From the NCBI GenBank assembly GCA_015207365.1, contig JADEXA010000043.1, positions 1 to 64,000 on the forward strand: a stretch of 64,000 bases of DNA, read 5' to 3'. The stretch is from Vacuolonema iberomarrocanum LEGE 07170. GTDB taxonomy: Bacteria > Cyanobacteriota > Cyanobacteriia > Elainellales > Elainellaceae. Both the position numbers and the translations under genes were made by a program. This document shows, one piece after another, positions 43,274-51,411 of the stretch. The stretch's first letter is position 1; the number at the start of each line of letters is the position of its first letter. The notes under the pieces are model-generated. The model was not told the DNA's origin. It saw nothing but the letters and a program-made list of their open reading frames with translations, and did not search any database.

Positions 43274-43864
43274 ATGTGGGATGAACGTTACAGCACTGAC
43301 GTATACATTTACGGAACTCAGCCAAATGGCTTTTTGAGCAGTAAATTTTATACTCTTCCAAAGGGTAAGATTTTAAGTCTAGCCGAAGGCGAAGGTCGCA
43401 ATGCAGTATTTCTTGCAAAGCAAGGCTACTCAGTCACCGCCGTAGATAGTTCCAGTATCGGGCTAAGAAAAGCTCAAAAGCTTGCCGAAGATAATGGTGT
43501 TGTAATTGAATGTGTTCATGCAGACTTAACGGAATTTGAGTTTGGGGAGAATTGTTGGGACGGAATCATCTCAATATTCTGCCCCTTGCCGTCGGAGCTT
43601 CGCGCAGATGTTTATAAAAAAGTTGAATCAAGCTTGCTAACGGGGGGTGTTTTTTTAACTGAGTCTTATACGCCAAGGCAAATTGAATATGGAACTGGTG
43701 GTGGTAATTGCATCGATACAATGCAGTCTAAAGAGTCACTAGCGCGTGAGTTAAAAAACCTGCATTTTACCCACTTAGTGGAGGTCGAGAGAGAGGTCAT
43801 CGAGGGCACTTATCACACCGGGATGGCATCTGTTGTTCAAGCAATTGGCCTCAGAAAAACATAA
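43274..43864 (+). CDS. Class I SAM-dependent methyltransferase (TehB-like)
   Basis: This 196-residue protein starts M-W-D-E-R-Y and has the SAM motif L-A-E-G-E-G-R-N-A-V-F-L near residue 36, V-T-A-V-D-S-S, and I-S-I-F-C-P-L-P. This group includes TehB and thiol or chalcogen detoxifying methyltransferases. An AGGAG site precedes the ATG. An attC-like site overlaps its 3-prime end. Confidence 0.8.
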   Translation: MWDERYSTDVYIYGTQPNGFLSSKFYTLPKGKILSLAEGEGRNAVFLAKQGYSVTAVDSSSIGLRKAQKLAEDNGVVIECVHADLTEFEFGENCWDGIISIFCPLPSELRADVYKKVESSLLTGGVFLTESYTPRQIEYGTGGGNCIDTMQSKESLARELKNLHFTHLVEVEREVIEGTYHTGMASVVQAIGLRKT

Positions 43865-43947
43865 CTATGCTTTGCAGTCGACTCACTTCCCGCTACGTCC
43901 CTTCGGTCATCCGCTTTAAGTGGTCGGCTGAAGGCAAGCGTTAGCGG
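43861..43947. mobile_element. attC-like integron recombination site 2
   Basis: An imperfect palindrome runs from ATAACTATGCTTTGC to GGCAAGCGTTAGCGG, with inner arms GTCGACTCACTT against AAGTGGTCGGCT. Structure, length and placement directly at the end of the methyltransferase gene match cassette attC sites; the right core GTTAGCG departs from consensus. Confidence 0.6.
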
Positions 43948-44025
43948 CAGCGGACGGTAGGCAATGTTAACGGAATTCGACAGCTCTAAGATGCACACTG
44001 CAACACAGGATTTGGTCTTTAAGGC

Positions 44026-44973
44026 TCACTCTGGCTTCTGAATCAGTCTCTCCCATTGCCGCTGCTTTGCTTTGGGGTCAATGCTCAACAGTCGTACGTA
44101 ATCGCCGGGATGATCCGCTAAGAACTGTTCCACCTGGGTTAGCACTTGGGACTCATGGGCGATCGCGATCGTCGGGCCACTCTGCCAGGAACCCACCTTA
44201 AAGCGCCGGGTATCAGCAAATTCCAGACCAATATGGTTTCCCTGACGGAGTTGCTGCCGGATGATGTCTACGATTTCTGCCTGTAGCGGGTGTGCCGCCT
44301 GGCCATTTTGATGCATCGCCCGAGCGCCATTACTGGAGCCATTACTGGAGGCAGAATTCTGCAAAGGGGTGGCGCAGATGCCATCGTTGGCACAGCGATA
44401 CCCCGCTCGCAGGGCCTGGTTGATTTCGACCACATGGTGAGAGAAGGTGCGATCGCTCTCGTTGGCATCCGGTAGGCGATTAGCGGCCTGTTGGGTCGTA
44501 ATCACCGCTCCCGATGGCACGTACTTACTGGGGGAAATCTCCACATCCTGAATCAGGGCATGCATCATCACAATGCACCCGTGGCCCACCTGGGCATTAA
44601 ACACCGTCGAGCGAAACCCAATAAAACACTCATTCCCGACGTAAGCTGGGCCGTGAATCAGCGCCATGTGGGTAATGCAGGTGTCGTGGCCAACCCACAC
44701 TGAGTAAGCTTGCTGGTCATCTCCTAAGACGCGCTCTTGCTCTAACCCATGGATGACCACCCCATCCTGAATGTTGATATTCGCCCCAATATAAAAGGGA
44801 GCCCCTTAGTCCGCACGGATGGAGGTATTGGGGGCAACGATGACATTTTCGCCCAGTTGCACATCCCCAATCAGACTGCACTGAGGATGAACGTAGGCAG
44901 ACGCTGGAATTCTAGGTTTATCCAGATCGCTATCCCAGGGCGTGGGTGGGGCGGGTTGATGACGGAGCGGCAT
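44026..44973 (-). pseudogene. CcmM-like gamma carbonic anhydrase with one RbcS-like domain, interrupted by a stop
   Basis: Residues 1-200 match the gamma carbonic anhydrase part of carboxysome CcmM: A-S-A-Y-V-H-P, S-I-R-A-D, I-T-H-M-A-L-I-H-G-P-A-Y and F-N-A-Q-V-G keep the histidine ligands. After a linker, one RuBisCO-small-subunit-like module follows (H-I-G-L-E-F-A-D-T-R-R-F and D-Y-V-R-L-L-S-I-D-P-K-A-K). Normal CcmM has three or more. Codon 56 is TAA at 44806-44808 where the family has glutamate, so the gene is split; a restart at GTG 44760 would give a 244-residue piece. It lies 15 bases after hisI under the same Zur box. Confidence 0.75.
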
Positions 44974-44988
44974 GGTACCTTCCTTAGT

Positions 44989-45473
44989 TCAAAGTTGAGT
45001 CGGATTGGGAGCATCCCCATAGACGGCGATGGGGTCAAAGGTCTTGGTGGTTTCTGTAAAGGTAAGGGTAAGAGGGCGGTTTACCGCCAGATCACCCTCG
45101 CTAGGGGAAATCTGACGATAAAAGCAAGAACGATAGCCCACATGGCAACTAGCCCCTGTCTCGGCCACCTTGACCTTCATCCACAGGCAATCTTGATCAT
45201 CATCAATCAGCAATTGCTGTACGGTCTGCACTACCCACTGGTTGCACCTTTGTGCCAGATCTGCTGACGACTGCGGCTGTAATAGTGGGCTTCGCCCGTT
45301 TCAAGGGTTTTCAGTAATGCGGCTTCATTCATATAGGCGTGCATCAGTACCTCGCCGGTTGCAGCATCCGTGGTGACAACCGGGATGAGTCCATTGGCGT
45401 CAAACTTAGGAGCCAAGAGCATCCCTTCTTCGACAGCTTCAACCGAGGTGCGGGCAGCAAATGGAGACGACAT
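44989..45473 (-). pseudogene. hisI: Phosphoribosyl-AMP cyclohydrolase paralogue with a frameshift
   Basis: The first frame (45473 to about 45231) has L-I-P-V-V-T-T-D, H-A-Y-M-N-E-A-A, and S-R-S-R-Q-Q-I-W-H-K-G-A-T-S-G. The second (to 44989) continues V-Q-T-V-Q-Q-L and A-S-C-H-V-G-Y-R-S-C-F-Y. One missing base near 45229 separates them. Of the three zinc cysteines of HisI, the one in the D-C-D motif is aspartate (L-I-D-D-D-Q-D); the other two remain. This suggests an altered metal site, as expected for a zinc-sparing copy. The frameshift may be real or a sequencing error. Confidence 0.75.
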
Positions 45474-45486
45474 AGCGAACAAAATA

Positions 45487-45503
45487 AGAATGATAATCAT
45501 TAT
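45487..45503. promoter_or_regulatory. Zur-type box before hisI
   Basis: AGAATGATAATCATTAT, centred on A45495, has perfect 6-bp inner arms and ends 14 bases before the hisI start. It would control hisI and the CcmM-like gene. Confidence 0.75.
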
Positions 45504-45605
45504 TATATACTGAGTGACAGATTTTGACCGTGTGGGGCGCCACTCTCTACTTAGCCGTTACGATTGCGTAACCCCTTTTATATTCCCTACTCCATCTATC
45601 CGTTC

Positions 45606-46241
45606 CTATCTCGACAACGCTACCGTTGTCAGACCGAGGCCGATGCAGACCGTAGCGAAAGCGCTCACGACTGACAACCGCTGTATAACCCCAGCTCCAA
45701 AGGGGAATTTTTCAAGCCACTGTTGTCCATAAACTGCGGCTAACCCTAGGCTAGTAAGCACGGATGCTAATCCAAGACTAAAGCCGCCTATGAGCACTAA
45801 CCCGTAGGTGATTTGGTGTAATGCGATCGCGCTCAGCAGCAGGACCAAAGCCGATGGACAGGGCACCAACCCACCCGAAATGCCAATAGCCAAAATTGAT
45901 GACCAGTCTTCCCTTGGCTGGCCGTCGCGGTGATGATGAGCGTGATGGTGATGTTCTGGGTGGTGGTGATGGTGATGTCCATCCCTCAAGCGTATTGCCA
46001 GTAGTCGTAGCCCCACCAGACAAATCGCCAACCCGCTGGCGGCTCCCAATGTCGGATAAATCTGGTCGAGATCAATGTAATGGGAGGCTAGCAGGGTGGT
46101 CACTCCCAGGATGAAAACGGCTAGAGTATGAGTCACCGTGGTGGTCAGCCCCAGCCAGAGAGCGGCCAATGCTGGGTTCGACGAGTTTCCGCGCCCAAAG
46201 GGTAGGAGGCGGAGGGATGTTTTGAACGTCCATGGTATCAT
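45606..46241 (-). pseudogene. NicO-type nickel/cobalt/zinc transporter, N-terminally truncated
   Basis: About 210 residues carry A-A-L-W-L-G-L-T-T-T-V-T-H-T-L-A-V, a cytoplasmic histidine run (over ten H between residues about 95 and 112), and G-I-S-G-G-L-V-P-C-P-S-A-L. This is the C-terminal half of NicO/RcnA-like transporters. The preceding half, with the H-A-L-E-P-G-H-G-K motif, is absent. The sequence instead joins a short leader abutting the Zur box, in which a different frame from ATG 46233 looks more natural (M-D-V-Q-N-I). An internal deletion with frame change is likely. Confidence 0.6.
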
Positions 46242-46266
46242 GAGAATGATAATCATTCTCATGATA
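46236..46266. promoter_or_regulatory. 31-bp perfect palindrome, Zur-type box for cysS and nicO
   Basis: The palindrome is centred on A46251, with 15-bp perfect arms; the core is GAATGAT-A-ATCATTC extended by TGA and TATCA on either side. It sits between the divergent nicO remnant and cysS, 66 bases before the cysS ATG. Much longer than the other boxes, it may hold two offset dimers. Confidence 0.85.
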
Positions 46267-46331
46267 TTTGAAGTTTGTCCTTACCCCTCATTGCTACTTC
46301 ATCGCTGTTCAACTCTTGACACAAATTGTTT

Positions 46332-47777
46332 ATGGGACTCAACCTATACAACACTCTGACGCGCCACAAAGAACCATTCATACCCATCAAGCCGGATCGG
46401 GTGATGATGTATTGCTGTGGTGTGACGGTGTACGACAATTGCCACTTAGGTCATGCCCGCTCCTACATGGTTTGGGATGTGCTGCGACGGTATCTGCAAT
46501 GGTGTGGCTACACGGTGCGCTATGTGCAGAATTTTACGGATATTGACGACAAGATTCTCAATCGTGCCAGGGCAGAAGGGGTAACGATGCAGGCGGTGAG
46601 CGATCGCTACATTGCTGCCTATTTTCGAGATATCCGACGACTCAACATTCTGGATGCCGATGACTATCCCCGTGTGACAGCGCACATCCCTGCCGTTTTG
46701 GATTTCATTCAGGCACTAGAACAGCAAGGATACGCCTATGCGATGGAGGGCGATGTTTACTACAACGTTCGGCAGTTTGCGGCGTATGGCAAACTCTCTG
46801 GACGGAAGCTTGAGCAAATGCAGGCAGGTGCAGGGGGACGCGTTGATACCGATGTTCCAGAACCGAAGAAGCGCGATCCGTCCGATTTTGCCCTATGGAA
46901 ATCGGCAAAATCGGGCGAACCCGCCTGGGAGTCGCCCTGGGGGATGGGACGACCGGGGTGGCACATCGAATGCTCAGCGATGATCCGGGCGCGATTGGGT
47001 GAAACCATTGATATTCATGGGGGCGGCGGCGATCTGGTGTTTCCCCACCATGAGAACGAGATTGCTCAATCAGAAGTGCTAACCGGACAACCGCTCGCCC
47101 GCTACTGGTTGCACAACGGCATGGTGACGGTGGGGGGAGAGAAGATGTCCAAATCCCTAGGAAACTTCACCACGATTCGAGCCTTGTTGGATGGGCAATG
47201 GGCTGACTATCCTCAGCCTGTTCATCCGATGGCGGTTCGTTTATTCATATTGCAAGCTCACTATCGCAAACCACTGGACTTCACTCCAGAGGCGATCGCC
47301 GCCGCAGAAAAGGGTTGGCAAACGTTGGAAACGGCCTTAACCATAGAGCAACCCACTGCTTCGCTGCCTGCTCAGGCGTTGGATGCCCAGGCGATCGCCC
47401 GATTTCAGGCTGCTTTGGATGATAATCTGAATACCGCTGCCGCGTTGGCGGTGTTGTTTGAGTTGGCGAAGGCGATTCAACGAGAGGTGAACGTGCGAAC
47501 CCATCAAGCGCTTCAGAATCTATCGGATCAGCACCTCGATAGTGCATGGCAAACCCTGCGACAACTCGCTCACATCCTTGGGCTAGAAGCCTGTCAGCCA
47601 ACCGTTCCATCATCGGATCTGGATACGGCTTGGATAGAAACATTGCTGCACCAACGCCAGGTCGCACGCCAAGAAAAACGCTATGCCGAGAGCGATCGCC
47701 TGCGGACCGAATTGCAAGCTGCAGGCATCACCGTGGTCGACCATCCGGGTGGCAAAACGGAATGGCATCGTTCCTAG
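46332..47777 (+). CDS. cysS: Cysteinyl-tRNA synthetase, Zur-linked copy
   Basis: This 481-residue class I synthetase charges tRNA-Cys. The N-terminal C-G-V-T-V-Y-D and H-L-G-H-A-R-S, the W-H-I-E-C-S-A-M cysteine, F-P-H-H-E-N-E-I-A-Q-S-E and K-M-S-K-S-L are all present. The four zinc ligands of the family are therefore retained. ATG 46332 is chosen over TTG 46326. A TTGACA hexamer lies near 46315. The WD40 gene follows 14 bases downstream. Its promoter has the longest Zur palindrome here, so it is probably an extra copy induced in zinc limitation. Confidence 0.9.
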   Translation: MGLNLYNTLTRHKEPFIPIKPDRVMMYCCGVTVYDNCHLGHARSYMVWDVLRRYLQWCGYTVRYVQNFTDIDDKILNRARAEGVTMQAVSDRYIAAYFRDIRRLNILDADDYPRVTAHIPAVLDFIQALEQQGYAYAMEGDVYYNVRQFAAYGKLSGRKLEQMQAGAGGRVDTDVPEPKKRDPSDFALWKSAKSGEPAWESPWGMGRPGWHIECSAMIRARLGETIDIHGGGGDLVFPHHENEIAQSEVLTGQPLARYWLHNGMVTVGGEKMSKSLGNFTTIRALLDGQWADYPQPVHPMAVRLFILQAHYRKPLDFTPEAIAAAEKGWQTLETALTIEQPTASLPAQALDAQAIARFQAALDDNLNTAAALAVLFELAKAIQREVNVRTHQALQNLSDQHLDSAWQTLRQLAHILGLEACQPTVPSSDLDTAWIETLLHQRQVARQEKRYAESDRLRTELQAAGITVVDHPGGKTEWHRS

Positions 47778-47790
47778 GAGAGTTTCAGCG

Positions 47791-48855
47791 ATGCAGCTTA
47801 AACCGTTACTAACCGAACAACTGCGGGTCACGCTGTCGGACTATGTTACTGCGGTCGCTTGGTCGCCAATAGGTAACCGACTGGCAGCCGCCACTGGAAA
47901 CGGGGAAGTGCAATGGGTTCACGAGCTTACACCTGAAGTGTTGCAGGCTCCTACCGGGCAATCCATTAATGCGATCGCCTTTTCGGCAGATGGCACTTGG
48001 CTAGCGGCGGGTGGACAGGCAGGTTGTATTACCCTGTGGAAACCACCTTTGCCCCATCCCGTCCACATGTTGAATTGTGGCTCGACCTGGATTGATCGGC
48101 TTAGTTGGCATCCCACCTACAGCTATCTCGCGTTCCTCCAGGGCAAAACACTGCGGATCTGGGATGCGGAGCAGGCAGAGATCACGCAGGTGATCGAATT
48201 GACAGAGCGCCCCCAAGACGTGCAGTGGTCTCCAACAGAGGATGTGCTGGCGATCGCCCTCAAAACCAACATCCAGATCTGGAATCCCTTCCACAACACT
48301 GCCCCCCTTTATCAGTGGGAACTGACCGCAACACCCATCACCGTCAACTGGTCTACCGATGGGCATTATCTTGCCTGTGCCATGTGTGACCCGAGCCTCA
48401 GCATTTTGCATTGGTCTAAGCTTTGCCATACCAACCCAGCGTCTTCAGATTCCAAAGAATTACCCGCCCTGATGCGCGGGTTTCCAGGGAAAATTCGCCG
48501 CCTTGCCTGGGCCGATATTCCTGATAGTGATACATCGCCTATGTTGGCTGCTGCGACCCGCGAAGTCGTGGCAATGTGGTTACTCATGCCAGAGAAGGGA
48601 TGGCAAAGCTGGATGCTCGACTTGCATAGTCAAACAGTCCTAGATGTTGCATTTCAACCTAAAACAGGCATGCTTGCTTCTGCCTCAGAAGATGGTTGGC
48701 TGATTCTCTGGCATCTGGCGATAGAAGCAATGCAAGTTCTGGACGGTGCAGCAGAGGGCTTTTCTTGTTTGGCCTGGCACTCGTCGGGACAATACCTGGC
48801 AGCGGGCGGACAACAAGGCGAATTGTTCGTTTGGTCTACGGGTACCGATAGATGA
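47791..48855 (+). CDS. WD40-repeat protein in the cysS operon
   Basis: This 354-residue single beta-propeller is paralogous over its full length to 24028-25095: both share V-T-L-S-D-Y-V-T-A-type starts, L-A-A-G-G-Q-A-G, F-P-G-K-I-R and a final L-A-A-G-G-Q-Q-G-E-L-F-V-W. It starts 14 bases after cysS behind TAGGAG, so it is co-expressed with the zinc-stress CysRS. WD40 proteins act as platforms; a possible role is bridging a metallochaperone and client enzyme, but this is inference. Confidence 0.85.
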   Translation: MQLKPLLTEQLRVTLSDYVTAVAWSPIGNRLAAATGNGEVQWVHELTPEVLQAPTGQSINAIAFSADGTWLAAGGQAGCITLWKPPLPHPVHMLNCGSTWIDRLSWHPTYSYLAFLQGKTLRIWDAEQAEITQVIELTERPQDVQWSPTEDVLAIALKTNIQIWNPFHNTAPLYQWELTATPITVNWSTDGHYLACAMCDPSLSILHWSKLCHTNPASSDSKELPALMRGFPGKIRRLAWADIPDSDTSPMLAAATREVVAMWLLMPEKGWQSWMLDLHSQTVLDVAFQPKTGMLASASEDGWLILWHLAIEAMQVLDGAAEGFSCLAWHSSGQYLAAGGQQGELFVWSTGTDR

Positions 48856-49080
48856 GCCATCGTTGTTTCACGATATGGAGTGCCTGTGGCATTCAGTCCA
48901 GATTCTTTAGCAGAACCGCGCTGGCAAATCATCAATTTTGAGTTTGAAACTGAACCAGGTGAACCAAAGAACTATACCTATCCGTTTCTACGAGCGTGGC
49001 GATAGTTACAAATCATGATATTGACCTGCTGTTGAGTCCCTCGGAAAACAAACCTAAATGTCTATTAGGAGATTAAGACA

Positions 49081-49269
49081 ATGACAACCATTCAACACTA
49101 CGCAACGAACTACATTGAAAACGCCAAAGTAACTTTGGTGACTTCATCCCAAGCGATGCAGGCAAAATCAGTGGAATACTGTATTGCCAGTGGATATGTC
49201 AAAGTGATCACTCAAGATAACCGAACGTTGATTACCCACATCAGTAATGTGGTGATTGAAGTGACCTGA
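49081..49269 (+). CDS. Small protein, 62 residues, unknown
   Basis: An AGGAG site lies 9 bases before ATG. The product reads Y-I-E-N-A-K-V-T-L-V-T-S-S-Q-A-M-Q-A-K-S-V-E-Y-C-I-A-S-G-Y in its first two thirds and is a compact alpha/beta chain with one cysteine. I do not recognise the family. Separated from the WD40 gene by about 225 bases of non-coding sequence. Confidence 0.5.
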   Translation: MTTIQHYATNYIENAKVTLVTSSQAMQAKSVEYCIASGYVKVITQDNRTLITHISNVVIEVT

Positions 49270-49274
49270 TGTGA

Positions 49275-49403
49275 CAGGCGTTTCGTGCTCCGGATGATGC
49301 AGGGGATAGGCATGATGATTTGGGATTTCGAGTTGTTTGCCAAGAGGTCAGCATTCTGGAGCGACCTGAAACTGGAGCATCATTCCGATGCTATGTTGAC
49401 TAA
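49275..49403 (+). pseudogene. Formylglycine-generating-enzyme-like C-terminal fragment
   Basis: An in-frame stretch begins after a TGA and reads F-R-A-P-D-D-A-G-D-R-H-D-D-L-G-F-R-V-V-C, then 20 more residues to TAA. The D-D-L-G-F-R-V-V phrase is the hallmark end of SUMF1/FGE-sulfatase domains. No start or catalytic part is present, so it is a relic. Confidence 0.5.
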
Positions 49404-49440
49404 AATGAATACCATCTCCTTTATTTTCTGAGCCTTGATT

Positions 49441-50136
49441 ATGGTGTTGCAGCAGTCTGCTCGTTCCATCCCAATTCCACCCCTAGAGAGTGGCGATCGC
49501 CTGACTCGTGCTGAGTTTGAGCGCCGCTACGAGGCAACCCCAGAACCATTCAAAGCGGAACTGATTGAAGGAGTGGTTTACGTGGCATCCCCCGTTAGAG
49601 TTTTTCACGGTACCCCTCATGCTGCCTTAGTCACTTGGTTAGGGGTATATTGGACGGCTACTCCCGGTGTCAGCGTGGCTGATAACACCACAACCCAGTT
49701 GGACTTAGACAATGAACCCCAACCGGATGCCTTGCTGCGGATTGAAGTTGGAGGTAGCTCAACGATTAGCGAGGATGGCTATATCGAAGGGGCACCGGAA
49801 TTAGTGGCGGAAATTGCTACAAGTAGTGCCGCAATCGATTTAGGAGCTAAGCAAAACGCCTATCGCCGCAATGGGGTGCAGGAATATTTGGTGTGGTCAA
49901 CCTTTGAGAACCGCCTCAGTTGGTTTCGGTTGCAAGCAGAGGAATTTGTCTTAATTGAACCGGATACCGATGGCATGATTCGCAGTAGCGTATTTCCAGG
50001 GTTGTGGCTGAATGTATCAGCTTTATTGGAAGGCAGAATGGCGGAGGTGCTGAATGGGCTGCAAGCTGGAATCGCTGACCCAAGCCATCAAGCCTTTGTG
50101 CAGGAGTTGGCAGGGCGATCGCGCAATCTTGAATGA
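49441..50136 (+). CDS. Uma2-family (DUF820) putative endonuclease
   Basis: This 231-residue protein is a second Uma2-family member, of a different subgroup from the one at 6058. It shows L-T-R-A-E-F-E-R-R-Y-E, K-A-E-L-I-E-G-V-V-Y, Q-P-D-A-L-L-R-I as the aspartate strand, P-E-L-V-A-E-I-A-T-S-S, then K and Y-R-R-N-G-V-Q-E-Y-L-V-W. ATG 49441 is used instead of TTG 49435. Role unknown. Confidence 0.85.
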   Translation: MVLQQSARSIPIPPLESGDRLTRAEFERRYEATPEPFKAELIEGVVYVASPVRVFHGTPHAALVTWLGVYWTATPGVSVADNTTTQLDLDNEPQPDALLRIEVGGSSTISEDGYIEGAPELVAEIATSSAAIDLGAKQNAYRRNGVQEYLVWSTFENRLSWFRLQAEEFVLIEPDTDGMIRSSVFPGLWLNVSALLEGRMAEVLNGLQAGIADPSHQAFVQELAGRSRNLE

Positions 50137-50164
50137 AGCCTGTCAATCGGATGCTAGGTGATAG

Positions 50165-50575
50165 CTACTTCAAGGCATTTAGCACTTTCTGATGAGTCAT
50201 CCCTTTCTCGGTCGCCAAGAACTGAAAAAACTTTCTCAGTGCAACCCGCAAGTCGCTTTCTGTTGCCGAGTCCATCACCTTCCGCTTATGCCAACTGCGA
50301 AAATGACTGTTCACCATGCCTTTGGTGATATCTTCAAGCTGCTCTACATCTGTATAACCACAAATAAAATGGATAAACAAATCCACAATACCCGTATGCT
50401 TCCGCACCGTTTTAGGAGCGTATTTTGTGGCTAAATATTCGGCAAATTCTTGATTCAATTGCTCCAAGGATTCACGAAACGGTGCTCTGGCAGCCTCTGC
50501 TTGTTGCAGTGCCTCAAAGTACTCATTGATTTTGTCGCCCGGAATCACGACCCGACCAGTGAAAACCTTTGCCAT
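50165..50575 (-). CDS. Helical protein with integrase-like SAM domain
   Basis: This 136-residue protein has a central segment (F-A-E-Y-L-A-T-K-Y-A-P-K-T-V-R-K-H, then L-R-V-A-L-R-K-F-F-Q-F-L-A) that resembles the N-terminal core-binding domain of tyrosine recombinases. There is no catalytic domain. It follows an unrelated conserved-type gene by 42 bases on the same strand. DNA binding is plausible; function unknown. Confidence 0.55.
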   Translation of the reverse strand: MAKVFTGRVVIPGDKINEYFEALQQAEAARAPFRESLEQLNQEFAEYLATKYAPKTVRKHTGIVDLFIHFICGYTDVEQLEDITKGMVNSHFRSWHKRKVMDSATESDLRVALRKFFQFLATEKGMTHQKVLNALK

Positions 50576-50617
50576 AATGTCTCTTCTCGATAGTGGAAAC
50601 TAATCTGGTCAATCAGC

Positions 50618-51124
50618 CTAATCTGCAACAAGAGGATTTGATAACGTGGATGCAACAGAAAGGTGAAACTGCTTACCAGTATCTTGCAGTTGAAAATCAA
50701 CGATATATCGCTTATTCTCGGCAAAAAAATTCTGCTTTCGAGCAATCAGGTCATCAATAATCTCTTGCGTATCTTGTTGAGCCAACGGGTCATTCCCTTT
50801 CAAGCTCATTTTGATCACCTGGTCGATCATGGGTTGCCGCTCATTCTCTGGCATAATCGCTAAGTTCCAGGCAATCACCGCAATGCCGAACAGCTTCTCC
50901 CGTTGACTCCGATTCTGGGCAAAGTCTAGATAAGGTTCAACAAATGCCTCCAAAACCTCAGACATCTTGACTTCACCTTTCGGATCCGTCACCATATCCG
51001 AAATTTTTCTCCCCAAAGGTCCTCTCTGAACCTTCTGCTGAAACTTTTCTAGTCCTTTTTGACGAGTCTTGTCTGCCCGTTGTTGGTTGAGACGTTTACC
51101 GAAGCCTTTAGATTTTTTCGCCAT
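50618..51124 (-). CDS. Conserved-type hypothetical protein, 168 residues
   Basis: This product starts with a very basic segment (K-K-S-K-G-F-G-K-R-L-N-Q-Q-R-A-D-K-T-R-Q-K) followed by a helical domain (F-V-E-P-Y-L-D-F-A, I-A-V-I-A-W-N-L-A-I-M). It looks soluble and nucleic-acid-friendly. It forms a two-gene operon with the downstream SAM-domain gene. Family not recognised. Confidence 0.5.
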   Translation of the reverse strand: MAKKSKGFGKRLNQQRADKTRQKGLEKFQQKVQRGPLGRKISDMVTDPKGEVKMSEVLEAFVEPYLDFAQNRSQREKLFGIAVIAWNLAIMPENERQPMIDQVIKMSLKGNDPLAQQDTQEIIDDLIARKQNFFAENKRYIVDFQLQDTGKQFHLSVASTLSNPLVAD

Positions 51125-51162
51125 AGAAATCTGCTCCGTCGCTTGACGTTAATTCTAATATC

Positions 51163-51254
51163 AAATCCGGTTAAAGAACCCAAATGGAGTTTGTGTGTAC
51201 CGCTGAGCGGCACACACAAACTCCATTTGGGTTTTGCGGCTGTTTAACCGGATT
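51163..51254. repeat. Long hairpin repeat (family C)
   Basis: Outer arms AATCCGGTTAA and TTAACCGGATT enclose a near-perfect stem of more than 20 bp closed at CCGCTGAGCGG. Similar architecture, with other stem sequences, occurs at 2651-2798 and 56811-56912. Confidence 0.6.
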
Positions 51255-51375
51255 CATATAACATTTGCATCTGTTCTGGAAGCAGTCGATCGGCTCTGAA
51301 TGGCAATCGCTGAATGGCTTTCCAAACCAAGAGTTGGGATACATCGCTAACAATTCTTGTTTTCTACACCATGTT

Positions 51376-51392
51376 ATGATAATGATTATCAT
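51376..51392. promoter_or_regulatory. Zur-type box before the CzcO-like gene
   Basis: ATGATAATGATTATCAT is identical to the box at 21306-21322 and lies 20 bases before the flavoprotein ATG. Both flavoprotein genes in this window are thus next to the same 17-bp sequence. Confidence 0.8.
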
Positions 51393-51411
51393 TCTCGCAT
51401 CTTTGAGCCTT

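Noticed and set aside
48856..49006. In-frame continuation after the WD40 stop (A-E-P-R-W-Q-I-I-N-F-E-F-E phrase)
   Set aside because: It may be a gene relic, but it has no start codon and no recognised family; too short to call.
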